The notes: a model not told the origin generated them from the sequence alone. 64,000 bases of DNA from Acinetobacter vivianii (GCF_014635885.1 NZ_BMDR01000002.1:386251-450250), one strand, 5' to 3'. Shown: positions 21,565 to 32,310, numbered from the stretch's first letter. Translations and numbers: made by a program.

Positions 21565-22215
21565 ATGGCGACACGCATTACCAATCAAAAATTGTCTAAA
21601 AGCAGTCGTGCATGGATGAGAGAGCATTTAGATGACCCCTTTGTAAAAAAAGCACAAAAGGAAGGTTATCGCGCACGTGCGGCGTATAAGTTACTTGAAA
21701 TCCAAGAAAAATATAAAATGATCAAGCCCGGCATGACCGTGGTTGACTTGGGTGCAGCGCCAGGAAGCTGGTCACAAATTGCAGGTAAATTGGTTGGTGC
21801 CAATGGTCTGGTGATTGCATCAGATATCTTGGAAATGGATGCACTTCCAGATGTGACCTTCTTGCAAGGTGACTTCCGTGAAGAAGAAGTTTTCGAAAAA
21901 TTGTTAAATATTTTAAATGGGCGTCAAGTAGACGTTGTAATTTCGGATATGGCCCCCAATACATCAGGTAATAGGGCTGTTGATCAACCGCGTCAGATTT
22001 ACTTATGTGAATTGGCTTTGGATTTTGCTCAGAAAGTTCTCGGACCAAACGGACAGTTTATTGTTAAAGTGTTCCAAGGTTCAGGATTTGACGAGTTCCG
22101 AAAACAGGTGGTCGATAGTTTTGATGTATTAAAAACAGCCAAACCTGCGGCATCACGTGCTCGATCGAAAGAAGTTTTTTTGATTGGTCAAGGTCGTAAA
22201 AAGGCATTGCAATAA
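21565..22215 (+). CDS. rlmE: 23S rRNA (U2552-2'-O)-methyltransferase RlmE (FtsJ/RrmJ)
   Basis: A 216-residue protein. It shows [31 protein letters not shown], the SAM-binding [15 protein letters not shown], acidic motif [14 protein letters not shown] and catalytic-lysine region [14 protein letters not shown]. The K-D-K-E tetrad of RrmJ can be followed. It methylates U2552 in the A-loop of 23S rRNA late in 50S assembly. It is followed by ftsH 136 bp downstream in the conserved rlmE-ftsH order. Confidence 0.97.
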   Translation: MATRITNQKLSKSSRAWMREHLDDPFVKKAQKEGYRARAAYKLLEIQEKYKMIKPGMTVVDLGAAPGSWSQIAGKLVGANGLVIASDILEMDALPDVTFLQGDFREEEVFEKLLNILNGRQVDVVISDMAPNTSGNRAVDQPRQIYLCELALDFAQKVLGPNGQFIVKVFQGSGFDEFRKQVVDSFDVLKTAKPAASRARSKEVFLIGQGRKKALQ

Positions 22216-22351
22216 AAGTGTACTTGCCAAGTTGTTAAAAATTGTGCATTTTGTACCTTTTAAGTTTTTTGCAACGCAAATTCATTGCTGTTTTTGTGAA
22301 GGTCAGCCAAGATTAGGTATGATCAAATTAGATTGATATGGGAATAAAGCC

Positions 22352-24247
22352 TTGAGCGATTACTTCAAGAATGCCGTATTGTGGCTCATCATACTCGGTG
22401 TTCTGATTTTGATTTTTAGCAACGTCAGTGACCGCAATAAGCCTGCAGCGATGAAATATTCTGATTTCGTTGCAGCGGTGAATGCTGGGCAAATTAAACA
22501 AGTCACAATCGACGGTTTAAATATTAATGGTGAAAAAACCAATGGTTCTTCTTTTGAGACGGTTCGTCCACAAGTAGAAGACACTGAGTTGCTACCAAGC
22601 TTAAATAAACAAAATGTAGTGGTTGAGGGCACAGCACCGCAACGTCAAGGCATTTTGATGCAACTTCTCATTGCAAGTTTCCCAGTATTACTCATCATCT
22701 TATTATTCATGTTCTTCATGCGTAATATGGGCGGTGGTGCTGGTGGTAAAAACGGTCCTATGAGCTTTGGTAAGTCAAAAGCGAAAATGTTATCTGAAGA
22801 TCAAATCAAGTTAACATTTAGTGACGTAGCTGGCTGTGATGAAGCAAAACAAGAAGTGGTTGAAATCGTTGATTTCTTAAAAGACCCAGCCAAATTTAAA
22901 CGCCTTGGTGCAACCATTCCTCGTGGTGTGCTGATGGTTGGCCCTCCGGGTACGGGTAAAACATTATTAGCGAAAGCAATTGCTGGTGAAGCTAAGGTTC
23001 CATTCTTTAGTATCTCTGGTTCTGACTTCGTTGAAATGTTTGTCGGTGTCGGTGCTTCTCGTGTTCGTGACATGTTCGAACAAGCGAAACGTCATGCGCC
23101 ATGTATCATCTTTATTGATGAGATTGATGCAGTGGGTCGTCATCGTGGTTCGGGCACAGGTGGTGGTCATGATGAGCGTGAACAAACCTTGAACCAGATG
23201 CTTGTTGAGATGGATGGTTTTGAAGGTAATGAAGGCGTAATCGTGATTGCTGCGACCAACCGTGTAGACGTATTGGATAAAGCATTACTTCGTCCAGGCC
23301 GTTTTGACCGTCAAGTGATGGTCGGTTTACCTGACATCCGTGGTCGTGAGCAAATCTTGAATGTTCACTTGAAGAAACTTCCTTCAGTGACAGGTGTGGA
23401 TCTTAAAGTTCTTGCACGTGGTACACCGGGCTTCTCAGGTGCGCAACTTGCAAACTTAGTCAATGAAGCTGCATTGTTTGCTGCTCGCCGTAATAAAAAT
23501 ACGGTGGATATGCATGACTTTGAAGATGCCAAAGACAAGATCTACATGGGTCCTGAACGTAAATCGATGGTCATCCGTGAAGAAGAACGTCGTGCAACGG
23601 CTTACCATGAAGCGGGACATGCGATTGTTGCTGAGATTTTACCGGGTACAGACCCTGTGCATAAAGTAACGATCATGCCACGCGGTTGGGCATTGGGTGT
23701 GACTTGGCAGCTTCCTGAGCAAGATCAGACTAGCCACTATAAAGATAAGATGTTGAATGAACTTTCAATCTTGTTTGGTGGTCGTATCGCGGAAGAAGTC
23801 TTTATTAACCAAATGTCGACAGGTGCATCTAACGACTTTGAACGTGCAACCAAAATGGCGCGTGCAATGGTGACCAAATATGGTATGTCAGATAAGCTTG
23901 GCGTCATGGTTTATGAAGATGAAAACCAGAATGGTTTCTTCGGTAATGTCGGTAGCCGTACAATTTCTGAAGCGACTCAACAAAAGGTAGATGAAGAAGT
24001 TCGTCGTATTTTGGATGAGCAATATAAAGTTGCACGTGACATCTTGGAAAATAACAAAGATATCGCACATGCAATGGTGAAAGCGTTGATGGATTGGGAA
24101 ACAATCGATCGTGACCAGATCCGTGACATCATGGAAGGTCGTGAACCGCAACCACCTAAAGTTTATGTTGCTGATAATCCAGTGGCTGCATTTGAACCAC
24201 CGAAAGATGGTCCATCTACACCACCACCATTACCAGCAATGGGCTAA
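22352..24247 (+). CDS. ftsH: ATP-dependent zinc metalloprotease FtsH
   Basis: A 631-residue protein starting at TTG (22352). Two TM helices lie near residues 6-23 and 101-120, flanking the periplasmic domain. The AAA+ module has Walker A GPPGTGKT, Walker [12 protein letters not shown] and the [12 protein letters not shown]; the zinc protease site is HEAGH. It forms hexamers in the inner membrane, degrading unassembled membrane proteins and regulatory substrates. The C-terminal tail is short and Pro-rich. The gene is followed by its own terminator, then folP. Confidence 0.98.
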   Translation: MSDYFKNAVLWLIILGVLILIFSNVSDRNKPAAMKYSDFVAAVNAGQIKQVTIDGLNINGEKTNGSSFETVRPQVEDTELLPSLNKQNVVVEGTAPQRQGILMQLLIASFPVLLIILLFMFFMRNMGGGAGGKNGPMSFGKSKAKMLSEDQIKLTFSDVAGCDEAKQEVVEIVDFLKDPAKFKRLGATIPRGVLMVGPPGTGKTLLAKAIAGEAKVPFFSISGSDFVEMFVGVGASRVRDMFEQAKRHAPCIIFIDEIDAVGRHRGSGTGGGHDEREQTLNQMLVEMDGFEGNEGVIVIAATNRVDVLDKALLRPGRFDRQVMVGLPDIRGREQILNVHLKKLPSVTGVDLKVLARGTPGFSGAQLANLVNEAALFAARRNKNTVDMHDFEDAKDKIYMGPERKSMVIREEERRATAYHEAGHAIVAEILPGTDPVHKVTIMPRGWALGVTWQLPEQDQTSHYKDKMLNELSILFGGRIAEEVFINQMSTGASNDFERATKMARAMVTKYGMSDKLGVMVYEDENQNGFFGNVGSRTISEATQQKVDEEVRRILDEQYKVARDILENNKDIAHAMVKALMDWETIDRDQIRDIMEGREPQPPKVYVADNPVAAFEPPKDGPSTPPPLPAMG

Positions 24248-24261
24248 TCAAAGATTAGATA

Positions 24262-24290
24262 AAAGAGCGACTTCGGTCGCTCTTTTTTTG
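24262..24290 (+). terminator. Terminator of ftsH
   Basis: A stem AAGAGCGAC/GTCGCTCTT with a TTCG loop and T run, 16 bp after the ftsH stop. Confidence 0.92.
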
Positions 24291-24379
24291 TCTGGATTTT
24301 GAGCTAAACTGAAAATAAATCAGCAACGCCGGATAAGCTGTGTTGTTAAACTAGACTGGTTAAAGTGCAAAGAGTTTTG

Positions 24380-25231
24380 ATGATGCAGTTGATGCCATTA
24401 CCCCAAATTCAATTACCTTGTGGTCGTTTAAGTTTAGACCTTTCACAACCTCAGGTGATGGGAATCTTGAATGTTACGCCTGATTCATTTAGTGATGGTG
24501 GGCAGCACCATCAAAAAGATCAGGCGATTCAGCATGCCTTACAGATGATTGAAGATGGGGCGAGCATTATTGATATTGGTGGTGAGTCTACACGCCCAAA
24601 TGCATCCCCTGTGGCGCTAGAGGAAGAACTCCGTCGTGTCATTCCTGTGGTCGATGCATTATCAAAATATGATGTGATCATGTCGATAGATACCAGTAAG
24701 CCTGAAGTCATGCGCGCTGCCGTCCAAGCAGGTGCGCATATCTGGAATGATGTGCGTGCCTTAACCCGACCACAAGCCTTAGAAACAGCAGCAGAGTTAA
24801 ATATTCCTGTGGTGTTGATGCATATGCGTGGTGAACCGACCAATATGAATCAGTTAGATCAGTATGAGGATGTGACTGAAGATGTGATTCAGGAGTTACA
24901 ACAACGTCTGGATCAGGCCATTGCGGTTGGAGTTAAACCTGAAAATATTATTATCGATCCTGGTTTTGGCTTTGCCAAAAATGCGCAGCAAAATTTTCAA
25001 TTGCTGAATGAGTTCTGGAAGCTCAATCGAATGGGCTATCCAATTTTATCGGGCTTATCACGAAAACGTTTTATTGGCGAAGCCTTAAATGGTGTACCTG
25101 CTCAAGAGCGTGCAGTGGGCAGTGTGACAGGGCACCTTTTAAGTATTCAGCAAGGGGCAAGTATCGTTCGGGCACACGATGTAAAAGCCACTAGCGATGC
25201 AATAAAAGTCTGGAAAATGATGCAGGCTTAA
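24380..25231 (+). CDS. folP: Dihydropteroate synthase
   Basis: About 283 residues. DHPS signatures are present: VMGILNVTPDSFSDGG, IIDIGGESTRPNA, MSIDTSKPEVMRAAV, ILSGLSRKRFIGE and SIVRAHDVKATSDAIKVW. It condenses pABA with dihydropterin pyrophosphate in folate synthesis and is the sulfonamide target. I choose the ATG at 24380, preceded by an AGAG ribosome site; a GTG at 24365 is also in frame. The conserved ftsH-folP order is kept, but with a terminator between them. Confidence 0.96.
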   Translation: MMQLMPLPQIQLPCGRLSLDLSQPQVMGILNVTPDSFSDGGQHHQKDQAIQHALQMIEDGASIIDIGGESTRPNASPVALEEELRRVIPVVDALSKYDVIMSIDTSKPEVMRAAVQAGAHIWNDVRALTRPQALETAAELNIPVVLMHMRGEPTNMNQLDQYEDVTEDVIQELQQRLDQAIAVGVKPENIIIDPGFGFAKNAQQNFQLLNEFWKLNRMGYPILSGLSRKRFIGEALNGVPAQERAVGSVTGHLLSIQQGASIVRAHDVKATSDAIKVWKMMQA

Positions 25232-25328
25232 AAGCAACTAAGATGTCAGTAGAGCACAAGGGCTCTATTGACTTGCCTGATCAGATTAAATATAACAAGG
25301 CTATAAAATAAGCGAAGTGATATTAAAA

Positions 25329-26087
25329 ATGGAAAATAAAACAATTACATATAAAAGTTTATGGGTGTTTGCACTCATTCTGAGTCTTGGATTTATTATT
25401 TCTGCTGGCGTCATGGGCTATGCACTGAAACAGTTTAATAGCACCAAAAATTCAATTACAGTCAAAGGATTGGCTGAAAAACCAATTCAGGCTGATTCAG
25501 CACGTTGGGAGATTCACTTACAAACCAGCCACACATCTGACACGATTCCACAGGCGTATCAATTGCTTGATCAACAAATGAAAGAATTACAAAGCTTTTT
25601 TGTTGAGCATGGTTTTAAAGCGGCTGATATGCAACTCGGAAATAAAAGTTCTCAGCCCTATTATGAAGAAGTGAATATGGGGGAAGGGAGAATCAATCGT
25701 GAGTTTAAAGGCTATATGGCGTTACAATCCTTAGTCATTGCGAGCCGTGATATTAAAAAGATTGAACAGGCGGCCAAAGATGCTTACCTCCTTGATGAAA
25801 AAGGCATTGCGATTGAGCAGAAACCTGAATATCTAGTATCGAATTTAGAAGAAATAAAAATGTCCTTGATTGCCAATGCCACCAAGAATGCCTATAGCCG
25901 TGCCAATGAGTTTGCCAAAGTGGGTGGTGTGAAAGTGGGCATGATGCGTTCAGCCAGCCAAGGTGCATTTTATATCTTGCCAGAAAGTGGCTCGGATGAT
26001 GACAGTGATTATGGTGGTGCTTATGACAAGGCCACCATTAATAAAATTGCCCGTGTGGTGGTGACCATCAATTATGCGATTGAATAA
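25329..26087 (+). CDS. SIMPL (DUF541) domain protein, membrane-anchored
   Basis: About 252 residues. An N-terminal TM/signal-anchor (LWVFALILSLGFIISAGVMGYAL) is followed by the SIMPL core beginning NSITVKGLAEKPIQADSARWEI and ending NKIARVVVTINYAIE. It is probably periplasmic and tethered to the inner membrane. Family members include the oxidative-stress protein YggE and outer-membrane-associated forms; the role here is unknown. The ATG at 25329 is preferred over a GTG at 25317. Confidence 0.82.
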   Translation: MENKTITYKSLWVFALILSLGFIISAGVMGYALKQFNSTKNSITVKGLAEKPIQADSARWEIHLQTSHTSDTIPQAYQLLDQQMKELQSFFVEHGFKAADMQLGNKSSQPYYEEVNMGEGRINREFKGYMALQSLVIASRDIKKIEQAAKDAYLLDEKGIAIEQKPEYLVSNLEEIKMSLIANATKNAYSRANEFAKVGGVKVGMMRSASQGAFYILPESGSDDDSDYGGAYDKATINKIARVVVTINYAIE

Positions 26088-26121
26088 AACAACGGTTTAG
26101 ATCATTGATCAGCCATTCTGG

Positions 26122-26158
26122 AAAGATACATTCGAATACGGTGTATCTTTCTTTTTTT
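26122..26158 (+). terminator. Terminator of SIMPL gene
   Basis: A stem AAAGATACA/TGTATCTTT with an 11-nt loop followed by a T run, 35 bp after the stop. Confidence 0.8.
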
Positions 26159-26221
26159 GCATACAATTCTTCGTATAGCGACTTTATTTGAAAAAACGAA
26201 ATAGAATTGGGGAACTGAACA

Positions 26222-27862
26222 ATGCATCAATCAACAAAAATATTCGTCTTAACTGCACTCAGTTGTATGATGGCGGCGTGTAGTACACCTGTTAAACAGT
26301 ACGATCAAGCTGCAATTGAAACTGCGATCCCTGTGTCGCCAGCACCGATGACCATGTCAAATCAACGATTGGCACAAACGCGTAAGATGATCACACCAGC
26401 ATCTTATATTGCAGTCATGCCGACCATGGAAAGACCACGTTTACAACAGAACACTGAAAAATACCAAAAAAATGAGGTCAATCCAGTTCATCGTGTCGTT
26501 GATCAAGCCGTTTCAACTTTTAGTATCGATGTGGATACAGGCAGCTATACCAACACACGTCGTTTCCTGAATGATGGTCGTTTACCGCCTGTCGATGCCG
26601 TCCGTGCCGAGGAGATGATTAACTATTTTGATTATCAGTATCCACAACCCAATAGTATTCACCCATTTTCAGTCACGACAGAAACGGTGGATTCACCGTG
26701 GAAAGAAAATGCCAAACTGATCAAAATCGGCATTCAGGCCAAAGATTTAAGCACTAAACAATTGCCACCTGCCAATCTGGTATTTTTAGTTGATGTCTCG
26801 GGCAGTATGGATGCAGCAGACAAACTGCCTTTGGTTAAACAAACATTGCGTTTATTGACGGAGCAACTTCGAGCACAGGATAAAGTCACCATTATTACTT
26901 ATGCCAGTGGTGAAAAGCTGGTGTTAGAACCAACTGCTGGTGATCAAAAAGATAAGATATTGGCCGTGATTAATGCATTACAGGCAAGTGGTGCAACCGC
27001 AGGTGAGCAAGCTATTCAACTGGCTTATAAGCAGGCTGAAAAAGCCTTTGTGAAAAATGGCATTAACCGTATTTTACTGGCGACGGACGGTGACTTTAAT
27101 GTCGGTATTACTGATTTTAGTACCTTAAAAGGCATGGTGGCTGAGAAACGCAAAAGTGGTATTTCTTTAACGACATTAGGTTTTGGTACAGGAAACTACA
27201 ATGAGCAGTTGATGGAACAACTGGCGGATGCAGGCGATGGCAATTACAGCTATATCGACAATAAAAATGAAGCGAAAAAAGTGGTACAACGTCAGCTTTC
27301 ATCAACGCTTGCAACCGTTGCGCAGGATGTCAAAATTCAGGTCGAATTTAATCCAGCAACCGTGAAAGAATATCGTTTAGTCGGTTATGAAAATCGAATG
27401 TTGAAACAGGAAGATTTCAATAACGATAAAGTTGATGCAGGGGATATTGGCGCTGGACATAATGTCACGGCTATTTATGAAATCGTTCCAGTCGGTCAAC
27501 AGGGCTGGCTTAATGATTCACGCTATCAGGCATCGGCAAAAACAGAACCAGCGAAAAAGTCTGAATATGCCTTTGTAGACTTGCGCTATAAGCTGCCAAA
27601 TCAGCAAAAAAGCATTCTTTTAAACCAAGCTGTAAAAGCTGAAAGTAAGCTCCTTGCTCAAGCCAATAATGATACTCGTTTTGCGATTGCAGTCGCTTCT
27701 TATGCCCAGCAGTTAAAAGGCGGGCAGTACAATGGCGCAATGGGATGGGATCAAATTATTCAGTTAGCACAACAATCAGCGAAACCTGATCCTTATCAAA
27801 TGCGAGAGGAGTTTGTCGAGTTAGCGAAGATTGCCAAAAGCTTAAGTGCGAAAAAGGATTAA
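26222..27862 (+). CDS. YfbK-type vWA-domain lipoprotein
   Basis: A 546-residue protein. Its lipoprotein signal ends MMAACSTP. Then come a YfbK-like N-terminal domain (STFSIDVDTGSYTNTRRFLNDGRLPPVDAVRAEEMINYFDY, interrupted here only in my reading), a von Willebrand A domain with an intact MIDAS (FLVDVSGSM at about residue 190, then ATDGDFNVG), and a C-terminal DUF3520-like region. It is probably an envelope-anchored, metal-dependent protein-interaction module. It is monocistronic with a GGGGAACTGA ribosome site. Confidence 0.88.
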   Translation: MHQSTKIFVLTALSCMMAACSTPVKQYDQAAIETAIPVSPAPMTMSNQRLAQTRKMITPASYIAVMPTMERPRLQQNTEKYQKNEVNPVHRVVDQAVSTFSIDVDTGSYTNTRRFLNDGRLPPVDAVRAEEMINYFDYQYPQPNSIHPFSVTTETVDSPWKENAKLIKIGIQAKDLSTKQLPPANLVFLVDVSGSMDAADKLPLVKQTLRLLTEQLRAQDKVTIITYASGEKLVLEPTAGDQKDKILAVINALQASGATAGEQAIQLAYKQAEKAFVKNGINRILLATDGDFNVGITDFSTLKGMVAEKRKSGISLTTLGFGTGNYNEQLMEQLADAGDGNYSYIDNKNEAKKVVQRQLSSTLATVAQDVKIQVEFNPATVKEYRLVGYENRMLKQEDFNNDKVDAGDIGAGHNVTAIYEIVPVGQQGWLNDSRYQASAKTEPAKKSEYAFVDLRYKLPNQQKSILLNQAVKAESKLLAQANNDTRFAIAVASYAQQLKGGQYNGAMGWDQIIQLAQQSAKPDPYQMREEFVELAKIAKSLSAKKD

Positions 27863-28093
27863 AGCTTGTTTTGGGGCAATGGTCAGGAACGGTAATGTTT
27901 CTGGCCGTGACTCATATTGATTTTCCTCTAAAGGGAATGATATTCAGCATATCTCAGCTAAGTGAGCTGAATAATTATAATATTTGGTCAAATTCACTAT
28001 CAAAAATGCCCAGAGAAATGAATCCAACGGTTAAAGAAAAGATTTAAAACGATGTTATATTTAATAGGAAAATCATTATATTAGGAATAAAAA

Positions 28094-29014
28094 GTGACAC
28101 TAAGTATAAAAACACCACTTATTAAATCGAGTCAATTAAGTGAGCTGAATAATTGTAATGTCTGGTTGAAAATGGAATCATCACAACCGACGGGTTCATT
28201 TAAGCAGCGTAGTATCGGCAATGCTTGTCTAAAATATGTAGAACAGGGTGCGCAGAAATTCATTAGTTCTTCTGGGGGCAATGCAGGTATTTCAGTGGCA
28301 TATATGGGCAATATGTTGAATATTCCCGTCACTGTCGTGGTACCTAAAACAACCTCGCAAAAAGCGATTGATTTGATGGTGCAGCAGGATGCCGAGGTCA
28401 TTGTTCATGGTGATTCATGGATGGAAGCGAATGAGTTGGCACTTTCATATGTCAATGAAAAGGCCGTTTATATTCATCCATTTGATGATCAATATCTTTG
28501 GGATGGGGTTGCACATATTATTGATGAAGTGATTGCTGAAGACATTCATCCTAGTGCGGTTATTTTGTCTGTAGGCGGTGGCAGTTTGATTTCTGGTATT
28601 CATCAAGGTTTAACTCAGAATCATTTAGACATTCCAATTTATGCGATTGAAACCCATGGAACCGCTTCTTTAAATAACTCAATGAAGCTAGGGAAACATA
28701 TAAAACTAGATGAAGTGACGGGAGTTGCGACAACATTAGCAGCGAAGCAAGTTTGTGAAAATGCATTTATGATTTCGCAAAACCATAATGTTCAAGGGAT
28801 CACCGTATCTGATCAAGCGGCAGTGAATGCATGTTTGAAGTTTTTGGATGACCATCGCACACTGGTTGAGCCCGCCTGCGGTGCAACCTTATCCATTTTA
28901 TATGATCAAAAAATTAATTTTATGCCGCTGGAAAATGTTTTAGTGATTGTTTGTGGTGGCGCCTCAATTAGCTTTGAACAGCTTTCGAAATATGCTCAGC
29001 AACTTGTTGCATGA
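28094..29014 (+). CDS. PLP-dependent fold-type II enzyme (serine/threonine dehydratase-like)
   Basis: A 306-residue protein, starting at GTG. PLP-binding Lys lies in PTGSFKQR, the substrate loop is SSSGGNAGISVAYMG, the phosphate-binding Gly loop is SVGGGSLISG, and VIVCGGASIS sits near the end. The short length and single catalytic domain match L-serine dehydratase / serine racemase-like enzymes that convert Ser or Thr to the keto acid plus ammonia. It lacks the C-terminal ACT domain of IlvA. Racemase and dehydratase cannot be separated from sequence alone. Confidence 0.85.
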   Translation: MTLSIKTPLIKSSQLSELNNCNVWLKMESSQPTGSFKQRSIGNACLKYVEQGAQKFISSSGGNAGISVAYMGNMLNIPVTVVVPKTTSQKAIDLMVQQDAEVIVHGDSWMEANELALSYVNEKAVYIHPFDDQYLWDGVAHIIDEVIAEDIHPSAVILSVGGGSLISGIHQGLTQNHLDIPIYAIETHGTASLNNSMKLGKHIKLDEVTGVATTLAAKQVCENAFMISQNHNVQGITVSDQAAVNACLKFLDDHRTLVEPACGATLSILYDQKINFMPLENVLVIVCGGASISFEQLSKYAQQLVA

Positions 29015-29101
29015 ATAAGGGGATAAAGGAATTACTTATGTGTCGTCACTTTTGCATATATCAATGCTAAACGGGTGAGGATGTTCTTCTAAGTCCCGAA
29101 G

Positions 29102-29127
29102 AGCGGTCGGAAAAACCGCTTTTTTTA
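29102..29127 (+). terminator. Terminator
   Basis: A stem AGCGGT/ACCGCT with loop CGGAAAA and a seven-T run, 90 bp after the PLP enzyme stop. The intervening ~85 bp (GGGTGAGGATG...) is untranslated and may be a long 3' UTR. Confidence 0.85.
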
Positions 29128-29195
29128 TGCCTAAATATCGTGATTTTGGTTAGATTATGTTATAAGCATGGCGTTTTATTGGCATATTATTTTTT

Positions 29196-29510
29196 ATGTT
29201 TGAAGATTTACTCCTCCCCATGTTTGACGATGAATATTATCCCGATATTCTCGTTGCTGAAGTGAAACAGCATATCCAGAAGTTTTCAAAAAAGGTGAGT
29301 CGTACTGACTTATCTGAAATAGAAATCTATCGTTTTGCGCATCAAACCATGATCGAAATTAACGAAATGAAACCGCAATTTGAAGATCTGGATTCAAGTT
29401 TAGATGACACTGCCGCAGATTATATTGCTGAAGCCATGATGATGGTGGTGCAAGATGTCGGTTATCTGGATATTGAAATGGAAGAATTGATTGCCAATCG
29501 AGAGTGGTAG
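29196..29510 (+). CDS. DUF5713-family protein
   Basis: A 104-residue acidic cytoplasmic protein. The family pattern is visible: MFDDEYYPDILVAEVK near the start, IYRFAHQTMIEINEMKPQFED centrally and EELIANREW at the end. The function is unknown in any species. The inverted repeat CGAGAGTG/CACTCTCG at 29499-29522 overlaps the stop codon and is followed by TTTTTT, which could be a compact terminator. Confidence 0.75.
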   Translation: MFEDLLLPMFDDEYYPDILVAEVKQHIQKFSKKVSRTDLSEIEIYRFAHQTMIEINEMKPQFEDLDSSLDDTAADYIAEAMMMVVQDVGYLDIEMEELIANREW

Positions 29511-29543
29511 AATTCACTCTCGCTGGTTTTTTGATAAAAATAA

Positions 29544-31142
29544 TTATTTTGAAGCAGCTTCACTCCAAAGTTTAGGTAAAACAATTTGTCCTGAAATCCA
29601 TGCTTCAATTTTAGGCTGTTTTATTTTCTGATAATAAATACTCTGTGTATTGATGAGTAAACCGAGCGTATCGCCTTGATTCAATTGCCCATTGATACTG
29701 GGTAACTCAATCATGAAATGTTGTGCATCCAGTTGAGTTGTGCTGTGAATCATCTGATCATAACTTTGTTTTCGGGCCGCATTAAACGGCGCAGTCTGAT
29801 CATTTAAAACATCATATTTCCCTGTGACTTGGGATTTAATGGCAACAGAGATAAATAGGGTCGGATCTATTTTAGATGGCGTTTCTATCTGCAAAGAGAG
29901 TCGTGGGGCACCCGTGATATAACTGCGCTGGTTCGCGGTATGGATGGGCACAAATACTGCTTGAGTTGCAGTCGGCCTTATCCATGTTTTATTCAATGTG
30001 TAGGCGTTTGTAGCCGTTAGATCATTTAAGGTCGTGACAGGACTTTGATCCACACATACTTCTGGTAAGGTGGTTGTAGGTGCTTGATCTTTCAACTTTT
30101 GATTGAACCAGAACAATATGGTTTTTTGCAGGTCATAGGGTTGCTGATCACCACAAGTTACTGATTTACCTATATACCAAAATGGCGTGTTGCCTCGAGG
30201 TGAATGCTGTGCAAAAGGCTGTAAATGTCCGCCCTGTACGCCAATCACATGAACCTCATGCTGAGCATGCTGGATACATTGAGCTGCTTTTACGCCTTCG
30301 TTAAATGGAAATAGAATGTCTCTAAAACCCTGAATAATCAGTGCATCGGCTTGAGGTGCCTGTGCGTGATTGCAAAACCAGCTGGCTTGATGAGTTTTTA
30401 GAAAATTATAGGTCGATGCTTTAAGTTGACCTTGTTGCGTTTCAAGATAAGCCTGTTTGAGTTCGGGATCAAACTTATTCCAGTTCCACCAATCTCCAAT
30501 CAGGTTGAGAAAACCGATCCAGTTACTTTTCGGTACACCATTCGGTGCAAGGCTATTCATGATGTCATACCAAGTGGTGACAGGAACGATGGCCTGTAAT
30601 CGGCGATCAAGCGCCGAAGCAATATATTGCACGCCACCAGCATACGACTCACCGATCATGCCTGTTCGCACACCGTGTTGGTTTGTCGCCAGTTGTGGCA
30701 AGTTTTTTTCTGCCCAATTCATCATGGTGATGACATCTTGGGCTTCTTTTTCTGGATCAGTCAGACGAATTTTCCCTTGGCTATCGCCGTGACCACGCTG
30801 GTCATAACTTATCACCCAATAGCCATTCTGCCATGCAGTTTTCGCGACCTGACCTGTTGGCAAGAGGAAACCATACAAGCTCAGTTCTGGTCGTTTCATC
30901 CGAGAAAGGCCAAAGCCATGCGTATGCAGAATTAAAGGCGCAGTCTGGCCTGGTTTTAAATGGGGTTGATAAACCGTAAAGGCCAGTACAGTTCCATCAG
31001 GTGCCGTTGTTTTTGCCTGATAATAGCGCTGTTTTAGCTCGACGCTTTTGCCTGTAACAGATGCTGATTGAGAAGTGGCATGTACACACCCTTGCAAGAC
31101 AAACAACAAACTGAAGCAGAGCCAGAAGACGTAAGAACGCAT
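29544..31142 (-). CDS. CocE/NonD-type (S15) alpha/beta hydrolase lipoprotein
   Basis: A 532-residue protein. The signal sequence ends LQGCVHATS, so it is a probable lipoprotein. The alpha/beta hydrolase domain has the oxyanion-region HTHGFG, YDQRGHGDS and nucleophile elbow GESYAGG (Ser near residue 167). The C-terminal ~170 residues form the jelly-roll of X-Pro dipeptidyl-peptidase/cocaine-esterase proteins (LSLQIETPSKIDPTLFISVAIKS). It probably hydrolyses an ester or acyl-peptide in the envelope; the substrate is unknown. Confidence 0.82.
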   Translation of the reverse strand: MRSYVFWLCFSLLFVLQGCVHATSQSASVTGKSVELKQRYYQAKTTAPDGTVLAFTVYQPHLKPGQTAPLILHTHGFGLSRMKRPELSLYGFLLPTGQVAKTAWQNGYWVISYDQRGHGDSQGKIRLTDPEKEAQDVITMMNWAEKNLPQLATNQHGVRTGMIGESYAGGVQYIASALDRRLQAIVPVTTWYDIMNSLAPNGVPKSNWIGFLNLIGDWWNWNKFDPELKQAYLETQQGQLKASTYNFLKTHQASWFCNHAQAPQADALIIQGFRDILFPFNEGVKAAQCIQHAQHEVHVIGVQGGHLQPFAQHSPRGNTPFWYIGKSVTCGDQQPYDLQKTILFWFNQKLKDQAPTTTLPEVCVDQSPVTTLNDLTATNAYTLNKTWIRPTATQAVFVPIHTANQRSYITGAPRLSLQIETPSKIDPTLFISVAIKSQVTGKYDVLNDQTAPFNAARKQSYDQMIHSTTQLDAQHFMIELPSINGQLNQGDTLGLLINTQSIYYQKIKQPKIEAWISGQIVLPKLWSEAASK

Positions 31143-31276
31143 AGATTATTTCATCCTTGAGCAAATCTTTGAGAAATCACGATGTGATCGAGATAGTTTA
31201 CTGTGCCTTATTGATAGATACTATTGCTGACAGGCCATATCGATTGACCTGCCAGTTTTAAAACCTAATCTATACC

Positions 31277-32215
31277 TTATTTTCGACGATAAGCATAAAG
31301 AAATAAGCCGAAGCATAAAAAAATCAGCCCAATGACCAGATGCGAACTCAAAGGTTCATTGTTGAACCATATCCCCCAGCAAGTCGCAAGTACGGGTGTT
31401 AAGATTGTAATTAGCATCACCGTGGTCGGGTTTAGTTTCTGGATTAAATGAAAGTAAAAAATCATGGCCAGTACTGATGAAAATAATGCGCTATACAACA
31501 AGGCCAAGCCTGTTTGCAGACTCGGAAGCTGGGTGGGGGCATGGCTAAGGAAAAATGGTAATAAACACAAATATCCCAACCATGAAACGATAGTTGAACC
31601 TGTTGTTTGAATAATCGGGTGAATCCCCGCACCAATCTGCGCAACTGCAAACATGGACAGGACATAGAGCAATACGGCGATTATTTCATAGACGACCCCA
31701 AGCGTATCTAGCTGGATATGTGCTGCACCAATCCCTAAGGTGAGAAAGAGCCCAAAAATAGCTAGAGTAAGTCCATACCATTGACGTTTGAGGAAGTGTT
31801 CGCGTTTTAGAATAAAGACTGCGATTAGCCCAGACCATAACGGTGCTGTGCCATAAATAATCGAGATCATGCCCGAAGACACGCGTGTTGCGCCCAGATA
31901 ACAAAAGGTCATGGAGCCGAACAGTCCAATTGCCCCTGCACCATAACTCAGCAGCGCAGTTTTATTGATCGTCAGTTTCAAGCGAAAATAAAGCAGGCAT
32001 GCCAATGCCAGTGGAATAGCCAGACTAAATCGCAAGAATAATCCCCAAGCCCAATGAATTTCATGCACCGTCCACACGGCAGCTAAAGGTGTAAAAGACC
32101 AGATCAGCACCACGGCAATGAATTGACCGACTGTAGCAAGGCGAGGGGTGACAGGGGCTACAGCCGGTTGTCGCTGTGGCATGGAGAGAACATTCTTTTC
32201 GGGTAACTGTGTCAT
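31277..32215 (-). CDS. EamA/DMT-family transporter
   Basis: About 312 residues from the Met at 32215, which follows an AGGA ribosome site at good spacing; the frame runs on to 32254. Ten hydrophobic segments form two EamA repeats, with the typical FLRFSLAIPLALACLLYFR and the C-terminal LITILTPVLATCWGIWFNNEPLS. It is probably an inner-membrane metabolite exporter; the substrate is not predictable. Confidence 0.88.
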   Translation of the reverse strand: MTQLPEKNVLSMPQRQPAVAPVTPRLATVGQFIAVVLIWSFTPLAAVWTVHEIHWAWGLFLRFSLAIPLALACLLYFRLKLTINKTALLSYGAGAIGLFGSMTFCYLGATRVSSGMISIIYGTAPLWSGLIAVFILKREHFLKRQWYGLTLAIFGLFLTLGIGAAHIQLDTLGVVYEIIAVLLYVLSMFAVAQIGAGIHPIIQTTGSTIVSWLGYLCLLPFFLSHAPTQLPSLQTGLALLYSALFSSVLAMIFYFHLIQKLNPTTVMLITILTPVLATCWGIWFNNEPLSSHLVIGLIFLCFGLFLYAYRRK

Positions 32216-32252
32216 GGCATGATTCCTGTTATAACAACGGTAAAATTGAGGC

Positions 32253-32283
32253 AATAAAAAAGGTCGCTACAGAGGCGACCTTT
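32253..32283 (-). terminator. Terminator of the 42-residue gene
   Basis: The stem AAAGGTCGC/GCGACCTTT is followed by a T run when read on the minus strand. It lies 28 bp after the stop of the small ORF at 32311-32439 and upstream of the EamA gene. Confidence 0.8.
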
Positions 32284-32310
32284 GGATTCAATTGATGTTT
32301 TAGAGTGTCA

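Noticed and set aside
29015..29101. Possible small RNA after the PLP enzyme gene
   Set aside because: Only a terminator hairpin is convincing. The upstream part has weak pairing and no visible promoter, so I treat it as 3' UTR.
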